Positions 47,848 through 57,370 of a DNA stretch of 64,000 bases are shown piece after piece (position 1 is the stretch's first letter; every line of letters begins with the position of its first letter). Source of the DNA: Aquipluma nitroreducens (GTDB taxonomy: Bacteria > Bacteroidota > Bacteroidia > Bacteroidales > Prolixibacteraceae); the NCBI RefSeq assembly GCF_009689585.1, contig NZ_AP018694.1:682001-746000 (forward strand). The letters run 5' to 3'. Under the pieces are notes generated by a model. It worked only from the letters and a program-made list of their open reading frames with translations. It made no database searches and was not told where the DNA came from. A program made the translations under genes and the position numbers.

Positions 47848-48307
47848 AAATTAAACTTATCTATTTTGCGCATTGGGGATCAATTTTGACTCATTAACTA
47901 ATAAACAAAAGTTCTGTAATCACCTTGATTACAGATAGTTTATCATCCATTGGAAACTATGTGGCAACATGACCGCTACTGATGCTACTCGACCAAAGCG
48001 AATACATTTTTAAGTTCCCAAAATTCATATTCAATTTAAATTCAAATCTACTTATCTGCCAATCAATTTGGTTGTGTGGCACAAAACTTCTCTCGGATTT
48101 TTGCATTTAATGTCAGTTTCCCAGGAAATCTTGCTACTTCAGGAGGACTGTATTTTATTATTCTTTATGCCCTTCGTGACAGCTACCATGTTCAAGAATG
48201 CCGTGCATGGCTTCAATGGGATTATGTGAACCCACAAACAAAACAGAGGTTTGGACCGTTATTCTGAAAAGCACAATCTGGCATAGCCCACACAAAAATT
48301 TTAAGGT
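47848..48307. other. 460-base gap before ilvD
   Basis: It contains a perfect small hairpin TCTGTAATC / GATTACAGA (47913-47921, 47927-47935) without a clear T-tract, possibly the end of the receptor transcript. A 63-codon frame at 48076-48267 begins at a GTG without a ribosome site and resembles nothing I know; I do not call it a gene. Nothing else seen. Confidence 0.4.
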
Positions 48308-49984
48308 ATGGACAGAAAACTAAATAAATACAGCGAAAAAATTACTCAGGATGACAGCCTTCCTGCAGCTCAGGCCATGCTTTATGCAATAGGCATGAAC
48401 GAAAGCGATCTTAGAAAAGGGCAGGTTGGCATCGTGAGCACCGGATTTCAGGGAAATCCATGCAACATGCATTTAAATGGATTGGCGGAGGAAGTAAAAA
48501 AAGGAGTGGACAATGAGGATGGCTTGTATGGTTTAATTTTTCATACCATTGGAGTGAGCGACGGGATAACCAATGGAACGGAAGGCATGAAATATTCGTT
48601 GCCTTCGAGAGAGATAATAGCTGACTCGATAGAGACAGTTGTAAGCGCACAGTTTTACGATGCGGTTATCCCCATCGTAGGTTGCGATAAAAATATGCCC
48701 GGCGCCATGATCGCCTTGGGGCGCCTTAACAGACCATCGATTCTGTTGTATGGCGGCACCGTTAAAAAGGGACGGTGGAAAGGTGAAGACCTGAATATTA
48801 TATCGGCATTTGAAGCCTATGGTGAGCGGATTAAAGGAGATATTTCAGACGAAGATTATGCTGGAATTATCAAAAACTGCATCCCCGGTGCAGGCGCCTG
48901 TGGAGGCATGTACACCGCCAACACGATGGCTGCAGCCATTGAATGTATGGGTATGAGTTTACCCTATTCTTCGTCCAATCCGGCGCTGAGTAAGGAAAAA
49001 GGATTAGAATGCTCACAGATTGGGAGAGCTATTAAAAACCTCCTGAAAAAAGACATCATGCCAAAAGACATCATGACCAGGCAGGCGTTTGAAAATGCCA
49101 TCACTTTAATCATGGCATTGGGGGGATCGACAAACGCTGTAATCCACCTGATTGCCATGGCAAAATCTGTTGGCGTACCACTGAATATCAATGACTTTCA
49201 GCGAATAAGCAATAAAACTCCATATCTGGCTGACTTAAAACCCAGTGGAAAATATTTATTCGAAGACCTTCATGATGCAGGAGGTATCCCTGGTGTAATG
49301 AAATTTCTCCTGAAAGAAGGATACTTCGACGGCAACTGCCTGACAGTGACAGGAAAAACTCTGGGAGAAAATCTGGAAGAAGTAGCCGATTTAGCACAAG
49401 GACAAAAGATTATCAGGCCATTTACAGAACCAATTAAAGAACATGGTCATTTACAGATTCTCTTCGGAAACCTTGCTGAAGACGGAGCTGTGGCTAAAAT
49501 CACGGGTAAGGAAGGCGAACTTTTTACCGGCCCTGCCAAAGTATTTGAAGATGAATTTGAAGCCATAAAAGGTATTCAAACTAAAGTTGTAAAAGGCGAT
49601 GTAATCGTAATCCGGAATTCGGGTCCGAAAGGCGGCCCGGGAATGCCTGAAATGTTAAAACCAACCAGTTTGGTCATGGGAGCCGGACTTGGTAAAGATG
49701 TTGCTTTAATCACCGATGGCCGGTTTTCCGGTGGCTCTCACGGCTTTGTTGTTGGCCATATTACACCTGAAGCTTCAGAAGGAGGATTAATCGGATTACT
49801 GCGTGATGGTGATATGATTACCATCGATGCAGTCAATAACCGACTGGAAGTTGCACTTAGCGAAAACGAAATTGCCGTCCGAAGAAAAGCATGGAAAAAG
49901 CCACCATACAAGGCGACCTCCGGTATATTAAAAAAATACATCAGTTTGGTATCGACTGCATCTGAAGGCTGCACTACTGATTAA
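48308..49984 (+). CDS. ilvD: Dihydroxy-acid dehydratase
   Basis: 558 residues, normal length. Third step of valine/isoleucine synthesis: dehydrates 2,3-dihydroxy-3-methyl acids. The Fe-S ligand Cys are in [14 protein letters not shown] (~53), [11 protein letters not shown] (~122) and [15 protein letters not shown] (~195). [20 protein letters not shown] near 470 is the second IlvD/Edd signature. It stands alone, not next to ilvB/ilvN/ilvC as is usual in this phylum, so it could be a second copy or a related sugar-acid dehydratase. The [20 protein letters not shown] stretch is standard for IlvD. Confidence 0.92.
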   Translation: MDRKLNKYSEKITQDDSLPAAQAMLYAIGMNESDLRKGQVGIVSTGFQGNPCNMHLNGLAEEVKKGVDNEDGLYGLIFHTIGVSDGITNGTEGMKYSLPSREIIADSIETVVSAQFYDAVIPIVGCDKNMPGAMIALGRLNRPSILLYGGTVKKGRWKGEDLNIISAFEAYGERIKGDISDEDYAGIIKNCIPGAGACGGMYTANTMAAAIECMGMSLPYSSSNPALSKEKGLECSQIGRAIKNLLKKDIMPKDIMTRQAFENAITLIMALGGSTNAVIHLIAMAKSVGVPLNINDFQRISNKTPYLADLKPSGKYLFEDLHDAGGIPGVMKFLLKEGYFDGNCLTVTGKTLGENLEEVADLAQGQKIIRPFTEPIKEHGHLQILFGNLAEDGAVAKITGKEGELFTGPAKVFEDEFEAIKGIQTKVVKGDVIVIRNSGPKGGPGMPEMLKPTSLVMGAGLGKDVALITDGRFSGGSHGFVVGHITPEASEGGLIGLLRDGDMITIDAVNNRLEVALSENEIAVRRKAWKKPPYKATSGILKKYISLVSTASEGCTTD

Positions 49985-50162
49985 AAAATTCGTCACTATC
50001 CTCCAGCTCGGAAAGCATTTAGGGTGATGTAAATTAAAATGGATTGATTCCTGAAAGATTCACAACGATCGTTTTATTTACATTCAGGTCAGTGAGCAAA
50101 TTTACAGGCCGTTTTTGTAATATGCTTATGGTGGTAATTTATCAAATATTTGGTAATTTTAA

Positions 50163-50204
50163 ATCGGATACGATATAAATATATCGAATACGATTTTATC
50201 TAAT
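50163..50204 (+). promoter_or_regulatory. Tandem 12-bp operator repeat, copy 1, before rnk-like gene
   Basis: ATCGGATACGAT (50163-50174) and ATCGAATACGAT (50183-50194) start exactly 20 bp apart. A TATCTAAT box (50197-50204) follows at the place of a -7 element. The same arrangement occurs at 59116-59157. Each unit is a short dyad (ATCG...CGAT). It is probably the binding site for a regulator acting on the promoter of the gene at 50276. Confidence 0.75.
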
Positions 50205-50275
50205 AAAAATGGCTGATCGAATTTTACACTTAATGGTTAGGTGTCAAAACAATTATAGAGTACATTCAAAAATCA

Positions 50276-50695
50276 ATGGCCATGGGAAACGAAATTATTT
50301 TGACGGAATTGGATTACTTGAGATTAAACTCATTAATCTATAGGTTACTTGATGAGAGGAATCAAAACATAAGGGAGTTGAATTTTCTGAATATCGAAAT
50401 CAGAACGGCGAAAAAGGTTGCTCCCAAAAAGATTAAGCCTAATGTTGTAACAATGGGTTCGAGTATAGAAGTTACATTCGTGGAAACAGGTAAAACAATA
50501 GAATTGAAATTGGTTTACCCGCATGAAGCAAATCACGAAGATGGGCAAATTTCAGTGTTGTCTTCTTTGGGCTGTGCCTTGTTGGGCGCTAAAGTGGGAG
50601 ATTCGATTTCATATAGAACATCAGAGGGAACTCAAACTGTGAAGATCGGAAAAGTTCTTTTCCAACCCGAAGCTAACGGGATTGATTTAACATAG
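50276..50695 (+). CDS. Rnk/GreA-C-domain-like protein (paralogue A)
   Basis: 139 residues. A short N-terminal helical segment (LTELDYLRLNSLIYRLLDER) precedes an FKBP-like GreA/GreB C-terminal domain: NVVTMGSSIEVTFVETGKTI, LKLVYPHEANHEDGQISVLS, LGCALLGAKVGDSISY and ending LFQPEANGIDLT. This is the pattern of Rnk (regulator of nucleoside diphosphate kinase), a GreA-related RNA polymerase-binding protein that lacks the acidic coiled-coil tip needed for transcript cleavage. Three more paralogues lie at 59202, 59677 and 60380. Its promoter carries the same tandem operator as the 59202 gene. Convergent with gdhA across a shared terminator. Confidence 0.82.
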   Translation: MAMGNEIILTELDYLRLNSLIYRLLDERNQNIRELNFLNIEIRTAKKVAPKKIKPNVVTMGSSIEVTFVETGKTIELKLVYPHEANHEDGQISVLSSLGCALLGAKVGDSISYRTSEGTQTVKIGKVLFQPEANGIDLT

Positions 50696-50710
50696 CCTCT
50701 TCTGTGTAAA

Positions 50711-50740
50711 AAAAGGCTGAACCTCAAGGAACAGCCTTTT
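50711..50740. terminator. Bidirectional terminator between rnk-like gene and gdhA
   Basis: AAAAGGCTG (50711-50719) pairs with CAGCCTTTT (50732-50740). A- and T-rich flanks make it usable in both directions between two convergent genes. Confidence 0.85.
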
Positions 50741-50764
50741 ATATTTTATGTAATATCAAATGAT

Positions 50765-52117
50765 TTATACAACTCCCTGAACCATCATGGCATCAGCAAC
50801 TTTGATAAATCCGCCAATATTGGCTCCTTTTACGTAGTTGATAAACCCATCTTTTTCGGTTCCGTATTTTACACAGGTTTCGTGAATGTTGATCATGATC
50901 TGGTGCAAACGTGCGTCAACTTCTTCGCGCGACCAAGGTAAACGCATCGAGTTTTGCGACATTTCAAGCCCAGATGTGGATACACCACCTGCATTGGCTG
51001 CTTTGCCCGGTCCATAAAGGATCTTTGCTTTAAGATATACTTCAACAGCTTCGGGGGTCGATGGCATGTTAGCGCCTTCCGAAACAACATAACAGCCATT
51101 CTTTATCAGCATATTGGCATCGTCTTCGTTAATTTCGTTCTGTGTTGCACAAGGGAAAGCTACATCGCACTTAATATTCCATGGAGTCTGACCTTCGAAA
51201 TACTGCACATTGTATTTGTCAGCATATTCCTTGATACGTCCACGGCGGATATTTTTCAATTCCAAGACAAAAGCCAGCTTTTCTTCATCGAACCCGGCAG
51301 GATCATACACAAATCCTAATGAATCGGACATGGTAACCACTTTTGAACCCATCTGAATCAGTTTTTCAACGGCATATTGCGACACGTTTCCAGAACCCGA
51401 AACTGTTGCAATTTTACCATTCAAGTCCTGTCCGCGGGTTTTCAGCATTTGGTCGGCAAAATAAACAGCTCCATAGCCAGTTGCTTCCGGACGGATCAAG
51501 CTTCCACCCCATTCAATCGCTTTACCAGTCAATACGCCGGTAAATTCGTTCCTGATGCGTTTATATTGTCCATACAGAAAGCCGATTTCGCGACCACCAA
51601 CACCAATATCACCGGCAGGAACATCGGTATCAGCGCCAATAAAGCGCTGAAGTTCGGTCATGAAACTTTGGCAAAAACGCATGACTTCGTTATCCGATTT
51701 TCCTTTCGGATCGAAATCAGATCCACCTTTTCCACCGCCCATTGGAAGTGTTGTCAGGCTATTTTTAAATACCTGCTCGAACGCTAAAAATTTCAAGATA
51801 CCAAGATTTACAGTTGGATGAAAGCGCAGACCGCCTTTATACGGGCCAATTGCACTGTTCATTTGGATGCGGAAACCTCTGTTTACCTGAATTTCGCCGT
51901 TGTCGTCGACCCAAGGAACGCGGAACATCATTACCCGTTCAGGTTCTACCATGCGTTCCAGAATTTTTGCATGATTGTATTTTGGGTTTTCATCGATGAA
52001 AGGCATCAATGATTCGACCACTTCTTTTACTGCCTGATGGAATTCTGATTCTCCAGGGTTTTTGGCAATTACTTTTGCCATAAACTCGTTAACTCTTACG
52101 TTTAAAATGTCTGCCAT
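50765..52117 (-). CDS. gdhA: Glutamate dehydrogenase (NADP-type, hexameric)
   Basis: 450 residues from the ATG at 52115-52117 (MADILNVRVNEFMAKV); the longer frame needs a distant upstream start. Interconverts 2-oxoglutarate plus ammonia and glutamate. Family signatures: YKGGLRFHPTVNLGILKFLA; LPMGGGKGGSDFDPKGKSDN with the catalytic Lys; DVPAGDIGVGGREIGFLYGQ; ATGYGAVYFADQML; and the Rossmann ATVSGSGNVSQYAVEKL. Length and sequence place it in the ~450-residue bacterial biosynthetic class. It supplies glutamate, the precursor for the arginine/proline cluster upstream, but is not physically linked to it. Confidence 0.96.
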   Translation of the reverse strand: MADILNVRVNEFMAKVIAKNPGESEFHQAVKEVVESLMPFIDENPKYNHAKILERMVEPERVMMFRVPWVDDNGEIQVNRGFRIQMNSAIGPYKGGLRFHPTVNLGILKFLAFEQVFKNSLTTLPMGGGKGGSDFDPKGKSDNEVMRFCQSFMTELQRFIGADTDVPAGDIGVGGREIGFLYGQYKRIRNEFTGVLTGKAIEWGGSLIRPEATGYGAVYFADQMLKTRGQDLNGKIATVSGSGNVSQYAVEKLIQMGSKVVTMSDSLGFVYDPAGFDEEKLAFVLELKNIRRGRIKEYADKYNVQYFEGQTPWNIKCDVAFPCATQNEINEDDANMLIKNGCYVVSEGANMPSTPEAVEVYLKAKILYGPGKAANAGGVSTSGLEMSQNSMRLPWSREEVDARLHQIMINIHETCVKYGTEKDGFINYVKGANIGGFIKVADAMMVQGVV

Positions 52118-52345
52118 AATAAATTTTCTAGATATGATTTTTTTGATTTGTACCAGAATTTTGAAGTTGGCACGATTAGCATCCAAAACCTTCAATGCCT
52201 AAAAATAATATCCATAAACTTAACTGCGATAAGTTCTGGTTGAATTCCGTGTTTTACGTAGGGGAGAAAATGCGAAGTACCGATTGAATCACAACGGGGA
52301 AATCAATTGAAGCAAATTTCTGGCAATCGATATTTCAGTTGCCGG

Positions 52346-52999
52346 TCATATTTCTATTATATTGTTTTTAATCGCGAACTTCACCAAATCAACGGTACTT
52401 TTTAGGTTGAGTTTTTGCATGATGTGGTTCTTATGCGATTCAACCGTACGGACGCTGATAAAAAAGCGGTCGGCAATTTCCTGGTTGGTTTGGCTTTCGC
52501 CCCAAAGTTTGAGGATCTCCACTTGGCGCGAGCTCAAATTGGCAAGGTCGGCGCTTTGACTCAGTTCGTCGGCTTTAAGACCAGAAATATAGCGGTTCAG
52601 CAACAAATGTGTAATTGATTTACTATAATAATCATGCCCGTTACGCAGTGTGTAAATTGCTTCCATCAAACTATTCCGATCCGCGTCTTTTCCGAGAAAA
52701 CCTTTGGCTCCAGCTTTGATGGTCTTAAGCACAATCTCTTCATTATCAATAACCGAGACAATCAGGATTTTTAATTTCGGGCTGCTGATATTTAACTGTA
52801 CAATAAGGTTTAGGTTTCGGACCGAAATGTCGTGCATATTCAGTATCAATACATGAATTTGTATTGATTTCAATTTTTCGACCAGCACCTCGCGATTATC
52901 GCAGGAAAGAACAACCCGAAAGTCGCTAATTCCGGATAAGAGACCAGAGACACCTTCCAGCACCAGTCTATGTTCATCAAAGATGGCAATGTCAATCAT
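52346..52999 (-). CDS. NarL/LuxR-type response regulator with Asn at the phosphorylation site
   Basis: 217 residues. The receiver domain (1-~120) keeps the acidic pair (IAIFDEHRL, Asp8/Glu9) and the Lys in AKGFLGKDA (~105). The beta-3 strand reads HVLILNMHD, so residue 54, normally the phospho-accepting Asp, is Asn. The C-terminal LuxR helix-turn-helix is intact (LSSRQVEILKLWGESQTNQE, RFFISVRTVESHKNHIMQKL). Its start codon overlaps the end of the 1405-residue gene by 8 bases, so the two are translationally coupled and should act together. It may work without phosphorylation, through protein contact or constitutively. Confidence 0.9.
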   Translation of the reverse strand: MIDIAIFDEHRLVLEGVSGLLSGISDFRVVLSCDNREVLVEKLKSIQIHVLILNMHDISVRNLNLIVQLNISSPKLKILIVSVIDNEEIVLKTIKAGAKGFLGKDADRNSLMEAIYTLRNGHDYYSKSITHLLLNRYISGLKADELSQSADLANLSSRQVEILKLWGESQTNQEIADRFFISVRTVESHKNHIMQKLNLKSTVDLVKFAIKNNIIEI

Positions 53000-55900
53000 G
53001 ATTAATAATTATTGCTGAAGTCTTTAACTTTCCGTCCATTAAAATGGTCAGCGGATTCTTAAAACGAACGTGTTTGAAATATTTGGTATCACTTATTACT
53101 TTCAGTTTCTTCAACATTTCCCAGCGCACGAAATCGGTAGGCGAGGAATGCAGAACCGAAAAGTACCCAATATTCATTGAGGTTACATTGTGGAAAAAGT
53201 GCGACCCCAATGATGATTCCAGCGGGAAATTACCGAGGCTTACTTCCACGATGACTTTGGCATTCGATATTTGTGACCAGTTTACCGGAATTCCAACAAA
53301 CCGATCCTGACTTCCCCAGCGGCCAGGTCCGATCAAAACATAGTGTCGTTTATTTTTGATCATCTGGTTATTCAATTGTTCAATTTCGGCTGCCATTTCA
53401 ATCGTTTTCAGTTTGCTGAATGTAGTGTTATCCACATAAATTACATCCCGGATATCCTTTATTTCGCCATTACCCAAGCTCGACCGTGTATATAAAACCA
53501 TTTGTGATTGGTCCAACTGATCGATCACAATATTTCGCAAAATTTGATTGCCTATCAATGGTTTAATCTGAAGCAGATAAAACGTTGGCAAACCGTTCTT
53601 TGTACGTTCGAGGTCAACAGCATATTCAATCTCGACTGGAGAACCAAAAGCTTCTTTAATGGTATTCAGCAAAATACTGATGGTTTCGGCCAGCGGTATA
53701 TAGTTGTACAGCAGAATATCGGCAAAATTTACAATTCGTGGGCCATAAGCGCTCAAGCCAGGTTCAATACGGTCGTTATTCGGATTGTACACCGAAACAC
53801 AGTGATTCAGCGTTCCATGCTTCTCTGCCTCGCTGATATCCATTAGTTTTAGAGCGGCCAGTTCACCATTTTCCAGAAAATCAAAATTCTTATCCCGGCA
53901 GTCGAGCGCGTAAAACTGTACCTGTGAGTTATTCAGTAAATCTTTAATGCTGTGAATGCAAACTTTGGGATATTTGGGCGAAAAACGGAACGATTTCCAC
54001 CCATCCACCACATAGGTTCCCAGGCCAACTGCTGCAACGGCAAAACCTTCTTCCGGTTTCATATTGGCTACCGGATAATAATTGTACGACTGGGCAACCC
54101 CACTGATATGCGGATAATAAAAGTCGCCGTATTGGTTCCCAACCAACTCCTGAAGCACGACTGCCATCTTTTCTTCTTCAATTTTGTGATTGATAATCGA
54201 AAAATAGTTCCGGGCTTTCTCTGAAAAAGTGGAAGCATAAACCAGTTTGATTGCCGTTGAAAGCCGTTCAAGGATTATCTTTTTATTGACAGTGTAATTC
54301 GGAATAATATAGGTATCGAAAACTCCAGCAAATGGCTGTGTGATCGAATCTTCGGACAAGCTAGATGACCGTACGGCAATCGGTTTGTCGATTTGCGAGA
54401 CAAAAACCCGTAATTTTTTCAGGAGCGAAATCGATAAATGAGCATCCACAAAATGGCGCCGCAATTCGGCATACGAAATATCAGGATCTAAAATTTTATC
54501 GAACAACTTATTTTTCGTGATGAAATGCTGAAATTCATTCGTACCGATCACCACCGTAATTGGGGCAAGAATATTTATCCGGTTGGCGAGTGTCGGAAAA
54601 TTTAGATTGTAAATCAGCGTGTTGATAAATGCCAGGCCACGCCCCTTTCCTCCGAGCGAACCTCCGGAGAAAGACACGATATTTTTTTCGTCAAGGCTTG
54701 ATGTTTCATCAAAACTCAGGATTTTCCCCTTCTTTTTATCTTCCCTATAATGTTTAATGCTATCCAGAAAAAACTTCCGCATCTCGTCCATGTCTTTGAA
54801 CGTATTGGCCGATACAGGGTTGAGCATTCGTGCAAGTTGAATTTCACCACGCGACATTAGCCATATTGACAATTGATTTTCAGATGCATGAAGGAAAAGC
54901 GACTCGTCGGGAACTTCCTGAAGCAGGGTTTCGAACTCGCGCAACGATTTGGCCACTCCTATTTTATTCCCCTCTTTATCACGGAACACAAAATTCCCGA
55001 AGCCCAAATATCTGGTTAGGTAATGTTTGAGATCGTTCAGTAATGTTTCCGAATTTTTGTTGATAAAAGTTACTTCAAGATCCCTGGCAACCTGTTCGTT
55101 ACGTATTTCTGACGATTGCAAAATAATAGGAAGCTTTGAAATGTGCGATTTGACGTATTTAATAAAACTCACACCAGCGTGATTGTCCAGTTTTCCACCA
55201 CGATCGAATTCTACATCCGAAATTACACAGAGTAAAAAGTCTTTGTATTTATTAAAAATGGCAATTGCTTCTTCATAATTCCTGGCCAACAGTATTTTGG
55301 GTCTCGACCTCATTTTCGAAATCTTATCGAGCTCGTTCTTCTCAAATTCGGGCAACAATTGTTGTACTTGTCCAAAAACAATGTCGTACAAAAACTGAAG
55401 GTATTTGGAATAATAAAGTGGCGAATCTTCGATCAACAAAATGACACGAACCAAACCGATCTTAGTATCGTTTTCAACATTCACTTTGTCTTCAGTTGAC
55501 TTTACGATGGCAAAAAGAATTAGCGAATCGCCATTCCATACGAACAATTTATCAACCGACCGAATTGTAGGCACCAACTCCTCAAAGTATTTGATGTCGC
55601 TTTTTTTATTCAGGAGCAAGTAAATGGGAAGCGCCTCATTCCTGATTTTAATCTGCTCACTTAAAAGAATTGGTGCTGTACGATCCATTCCTGCCATTAA
55701 GATAACCAGATCAAAATTAGTAGTTTCGAGCAAACTGAGCGCTTCTTCGGCAGTAGATACCCCTGTTATTCGTGGAACTGAAAACAGGCTGTATTGATAA
55801 GCTTCCCCCATAAATTTCTCAAAAAACGAGTCTTCATTTTCAAGGGTAAAAGCATCGTACAAAGTGGCCACAAAAAGGATATGCTTGATTTTGTACTTCA

Positions 55901-57209
55901 TCATGTCGAGATAAACGTACTTGTCGATAGCTTGCTGGTTAAAATATAGCTGAAGCGGCTTTTTGTCTTTGATCAGCGAGTTTCTGAATTCATCGGAAGG
56001 ATAAATAACTTGAGCTGGAATCCCTTTCCGGTGAATGATTTCTCGGCCCTTATAATTATTCAGGTATCCACTGATCAGCCTGGCAATATTCGTCAGCAGA
56101 TTGCGCTCTTCATGCAAAAAAGGCCCTTCGTCTTCTTTCGGAAATTGTTTCAGGTAAAAAATCTCAATCGAGCCCTTTTTATTGTCGATGGTCACAAAAC
56201 TCTCGGTTTGCAACCAGGCTGTTTCTGTAAAATTGGGACTCAGATAATGTTTCCCTTCAAACCGGATGCGTGCCACCGTATATTTTGGATATTGCCACGA
56301 CTTAGGTAGAATGGCACATATTTCCATCAAAGTTTCATCCACCGATTTGCCTTCGTCAATAATAAGGGTTGTTTGGTTGATGGCCTTTAGTTCTTTTAAG
56401 CGTTCCACGTTCTCGTGCTGAAGCTTGTTGAATACGTCATGGGTTGCCGATCCAGCAATCAGGTTTGCCAGATTAACGAGCAATTCCCGTTCTTCTTTTA
56501 AGAAAGGACCTTCATCGGCATCCGGGAACTGCTTCAGATAAAAAATCTCAATCGTTCCTTCTTTTCTTCCGGGCGCGTCAAAACCCTGAACCATTCTCCA
56601 TCTTGTTTCCCTGAAATGACGACTCTGAAAGACATTTTTATCGTAACTGATCCGGGCAACAGTTTCGCCCGGGAATTGCCACGATTCAGGCAAAATAGAA
56701 CAGATTTCCTGCAACGAATCTTCGAGCGTTTTTCCACTCTTAAGGATCTCCGAAGTCCGATTTATACCTTTTAACTCTTTTTGGCGCTCCCCCATATTAA
56801 AGGCCAATGTTCCAAGTTGGATTTTTGAGATAATTCCAATGAGCAAAGTGGTTATCATTTGCAGTGTCGATTCAGCTACTTCAATAACCCATCCAGATGT
56901 ACCGGAAATAATTTGATGGAAAAGATACAGTTCAACAATTCCCTTTTTACGATCTGGCAATTCAAAATCGCGTTTTGCCATCACCAAAGTTTCATCGAAT
57001 GATTGGTTTTTAAAGATTTGACCATCAAACGAAATGCATACCGAAATAGAATTATTGGGGATGGAATTTCCGGCAATAGCGTCACAAACTTTTTGTAATG
57101 CTTGTTTTAAATCCTCTTCCTTATCAAGAATTTCAATCATCCGGAAAGTAAGATCCTTCAGATGAAGGATCTTACTTCCTGGCAGAAACGGATCTGAATT
57201 TTTAGACAT
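52992..57209 (-). CDS. Giant signalling fusion: three GAF-like repeats, two receiver-like domains, PEP-synthase-type ATP-binding domain
   Basis: 1405 residues, no signal peptide. Residues ~10-135, 140-255 and 270-385 are three related sensor-like repeats; repeats 2 and 3 share ERxKELKxIN, ICxILPxSWQ, VARI and IEIFYLKQFP. Residues ~440-570 look like a receiver whose phosphosite position is Met505 (LVILMAGM). Residues ~588-732 are a second receiver with the acidic pair LLIEDS and Asp665 (CVISDVEF). From ~845 comes a PPDK/PEP-synthase N-terminal domain (SFSGGSLGGKGRGLAFINTL; PIAVRSSSLSEDSITQPFAG). The phosphohistidine swivel domain (TxGGxxxHxA) and PEP-binding barrel are absent, so it is unlikely to be a metabolic PEP synthase. 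It precedes and overlaps the response regulator. Confidence 0.8.
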   Translation of the reverse strand: MSKNSDPFLPGSKILHLKDLTFRMIEILDKEEDLKQALQKVCDAIAGNSIPNNSISVCISFDGQIFKNQSFDETLVMAKRDFELPDRKKGIVELYLFHQIISGTSGWVIEVAESTLQMITTLLIGIISKIQLGTLAFNMGERQKELKGINRTSEILKSGKTLEDSLQEICSILPESWQFPGETVARISYDKNVFQSRHFRETRWRMVQGFDAPGRKEGTIEIFYLKQFPDADEGPFLKEERELLVNLANLIAGSATHDVFNKLQHENVERLKELKAINQTTLIIDEGKSVDETLMEICAILPKSWQYPKYTVARIRFEGKHYLSPNFTETAWLQTESFVTIDNKKGSIEIFYLKQFPKEDEGPFLHEERNLLTNIARLISGYLNNYKGREIIHRKGIPAQVIYPSDEFRNSLIKDKKPLQLYFNQQAIDKYVYLDMMKYKIKHILFVATLYDAFTLENEDSFFEKFMGEAYQYSLFSVPRITGVSTAEEALSLLETTNFDLVILMAGMDRTAPILLSEQIKIRNEALPIYLLLNKKSDIKYFEELVPTIRSVDKLFVWNGDSLILFAIVKSTEDKVNVENDTKIGLVRVILLIEDSPLYYSKYLQFLYDIVFGQVQQLLPEFEKNELDKISKMRSRPKILLARNYEEAIAIFNKYKDFLLCVISDVEFDRGGKLDNHAGVSFIKYVKSHISKLPIILQSSEIRNEQVARDLEVTFINKNSETLLNDLKHYLTRYLGFGNFVFRDKEGNKIGVAKSLREFETLLQEVPDESLFLHASENQLSIWLMSRGEIQLARMLNPVSANTFKDMDEMRKFFLDSIKHYREDKKKGKILSFDETSSLDEKNIVSFSGGSLGGKGRGLAFINTLIYNLNFPTLANRINILAPITVVIGTNEFQHFITKNKLFDKILDPDISYAELRRHFVDAHLSISLLKKLRVFVSQIDKPIAVRSSSLSEDSITQPFAGVFDTYIIPNYTVNKKIILERLSTAIKLVYASTFSEKARNYFSIINHKIEEEKMAVVLQELVGNQYGDFYYPHISGVAQSYNYYPVANMKPEEGFAVAAVGLGTYVVDGWKSFRFSPKYPKVCIHSIKDLLNNSQVQFYALDCRDKNFDFLENGELAALKLMDISEAEKHGTLNHCVSVYNPNNDRIEPGLSAYGPRIVNFADILLYNYIPLAETISILLNTIKEAFGSPVEIEYAVDLERTKNGLPTFYLLQIKPLIGNQILRNIVIDQLDQSQMVLYTRSSLGNGEIKDIRDVIYVDNTTFSKLKTIEMAAEIEQLNNQMIKNKRHYVLIGPGRWGSQDRFVGIPVNWSQISNAKVIVEVSLGNFPLESSLGSHFFHNVTSMNIGYFSVLHSSPTDFVRWEMLKKLKVISDTKYFKHVRFKNPLTILMDGKLKTSAIIINHD

Positions 57210-57370
57210 ATTTTCCGATTAAATCTGAATTTACTGAACTTTTGGGTTAAAGTTCAGAAGCTTTTCGAAATTAACACATAATTGATTTAATTTATTACAA
57301 AAGGCGCGAAAACAGCCAAAATTTCAATTCGACCGATCCAGCGCCTTTCATGGTAAATTCACTATGCTGT

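Noticed and set aside
48076-48267. 63-codon frame before ilvD
   Set aside because: GTG start without a ribosome site, no recognisable motif; probably chance or eroded sequence.
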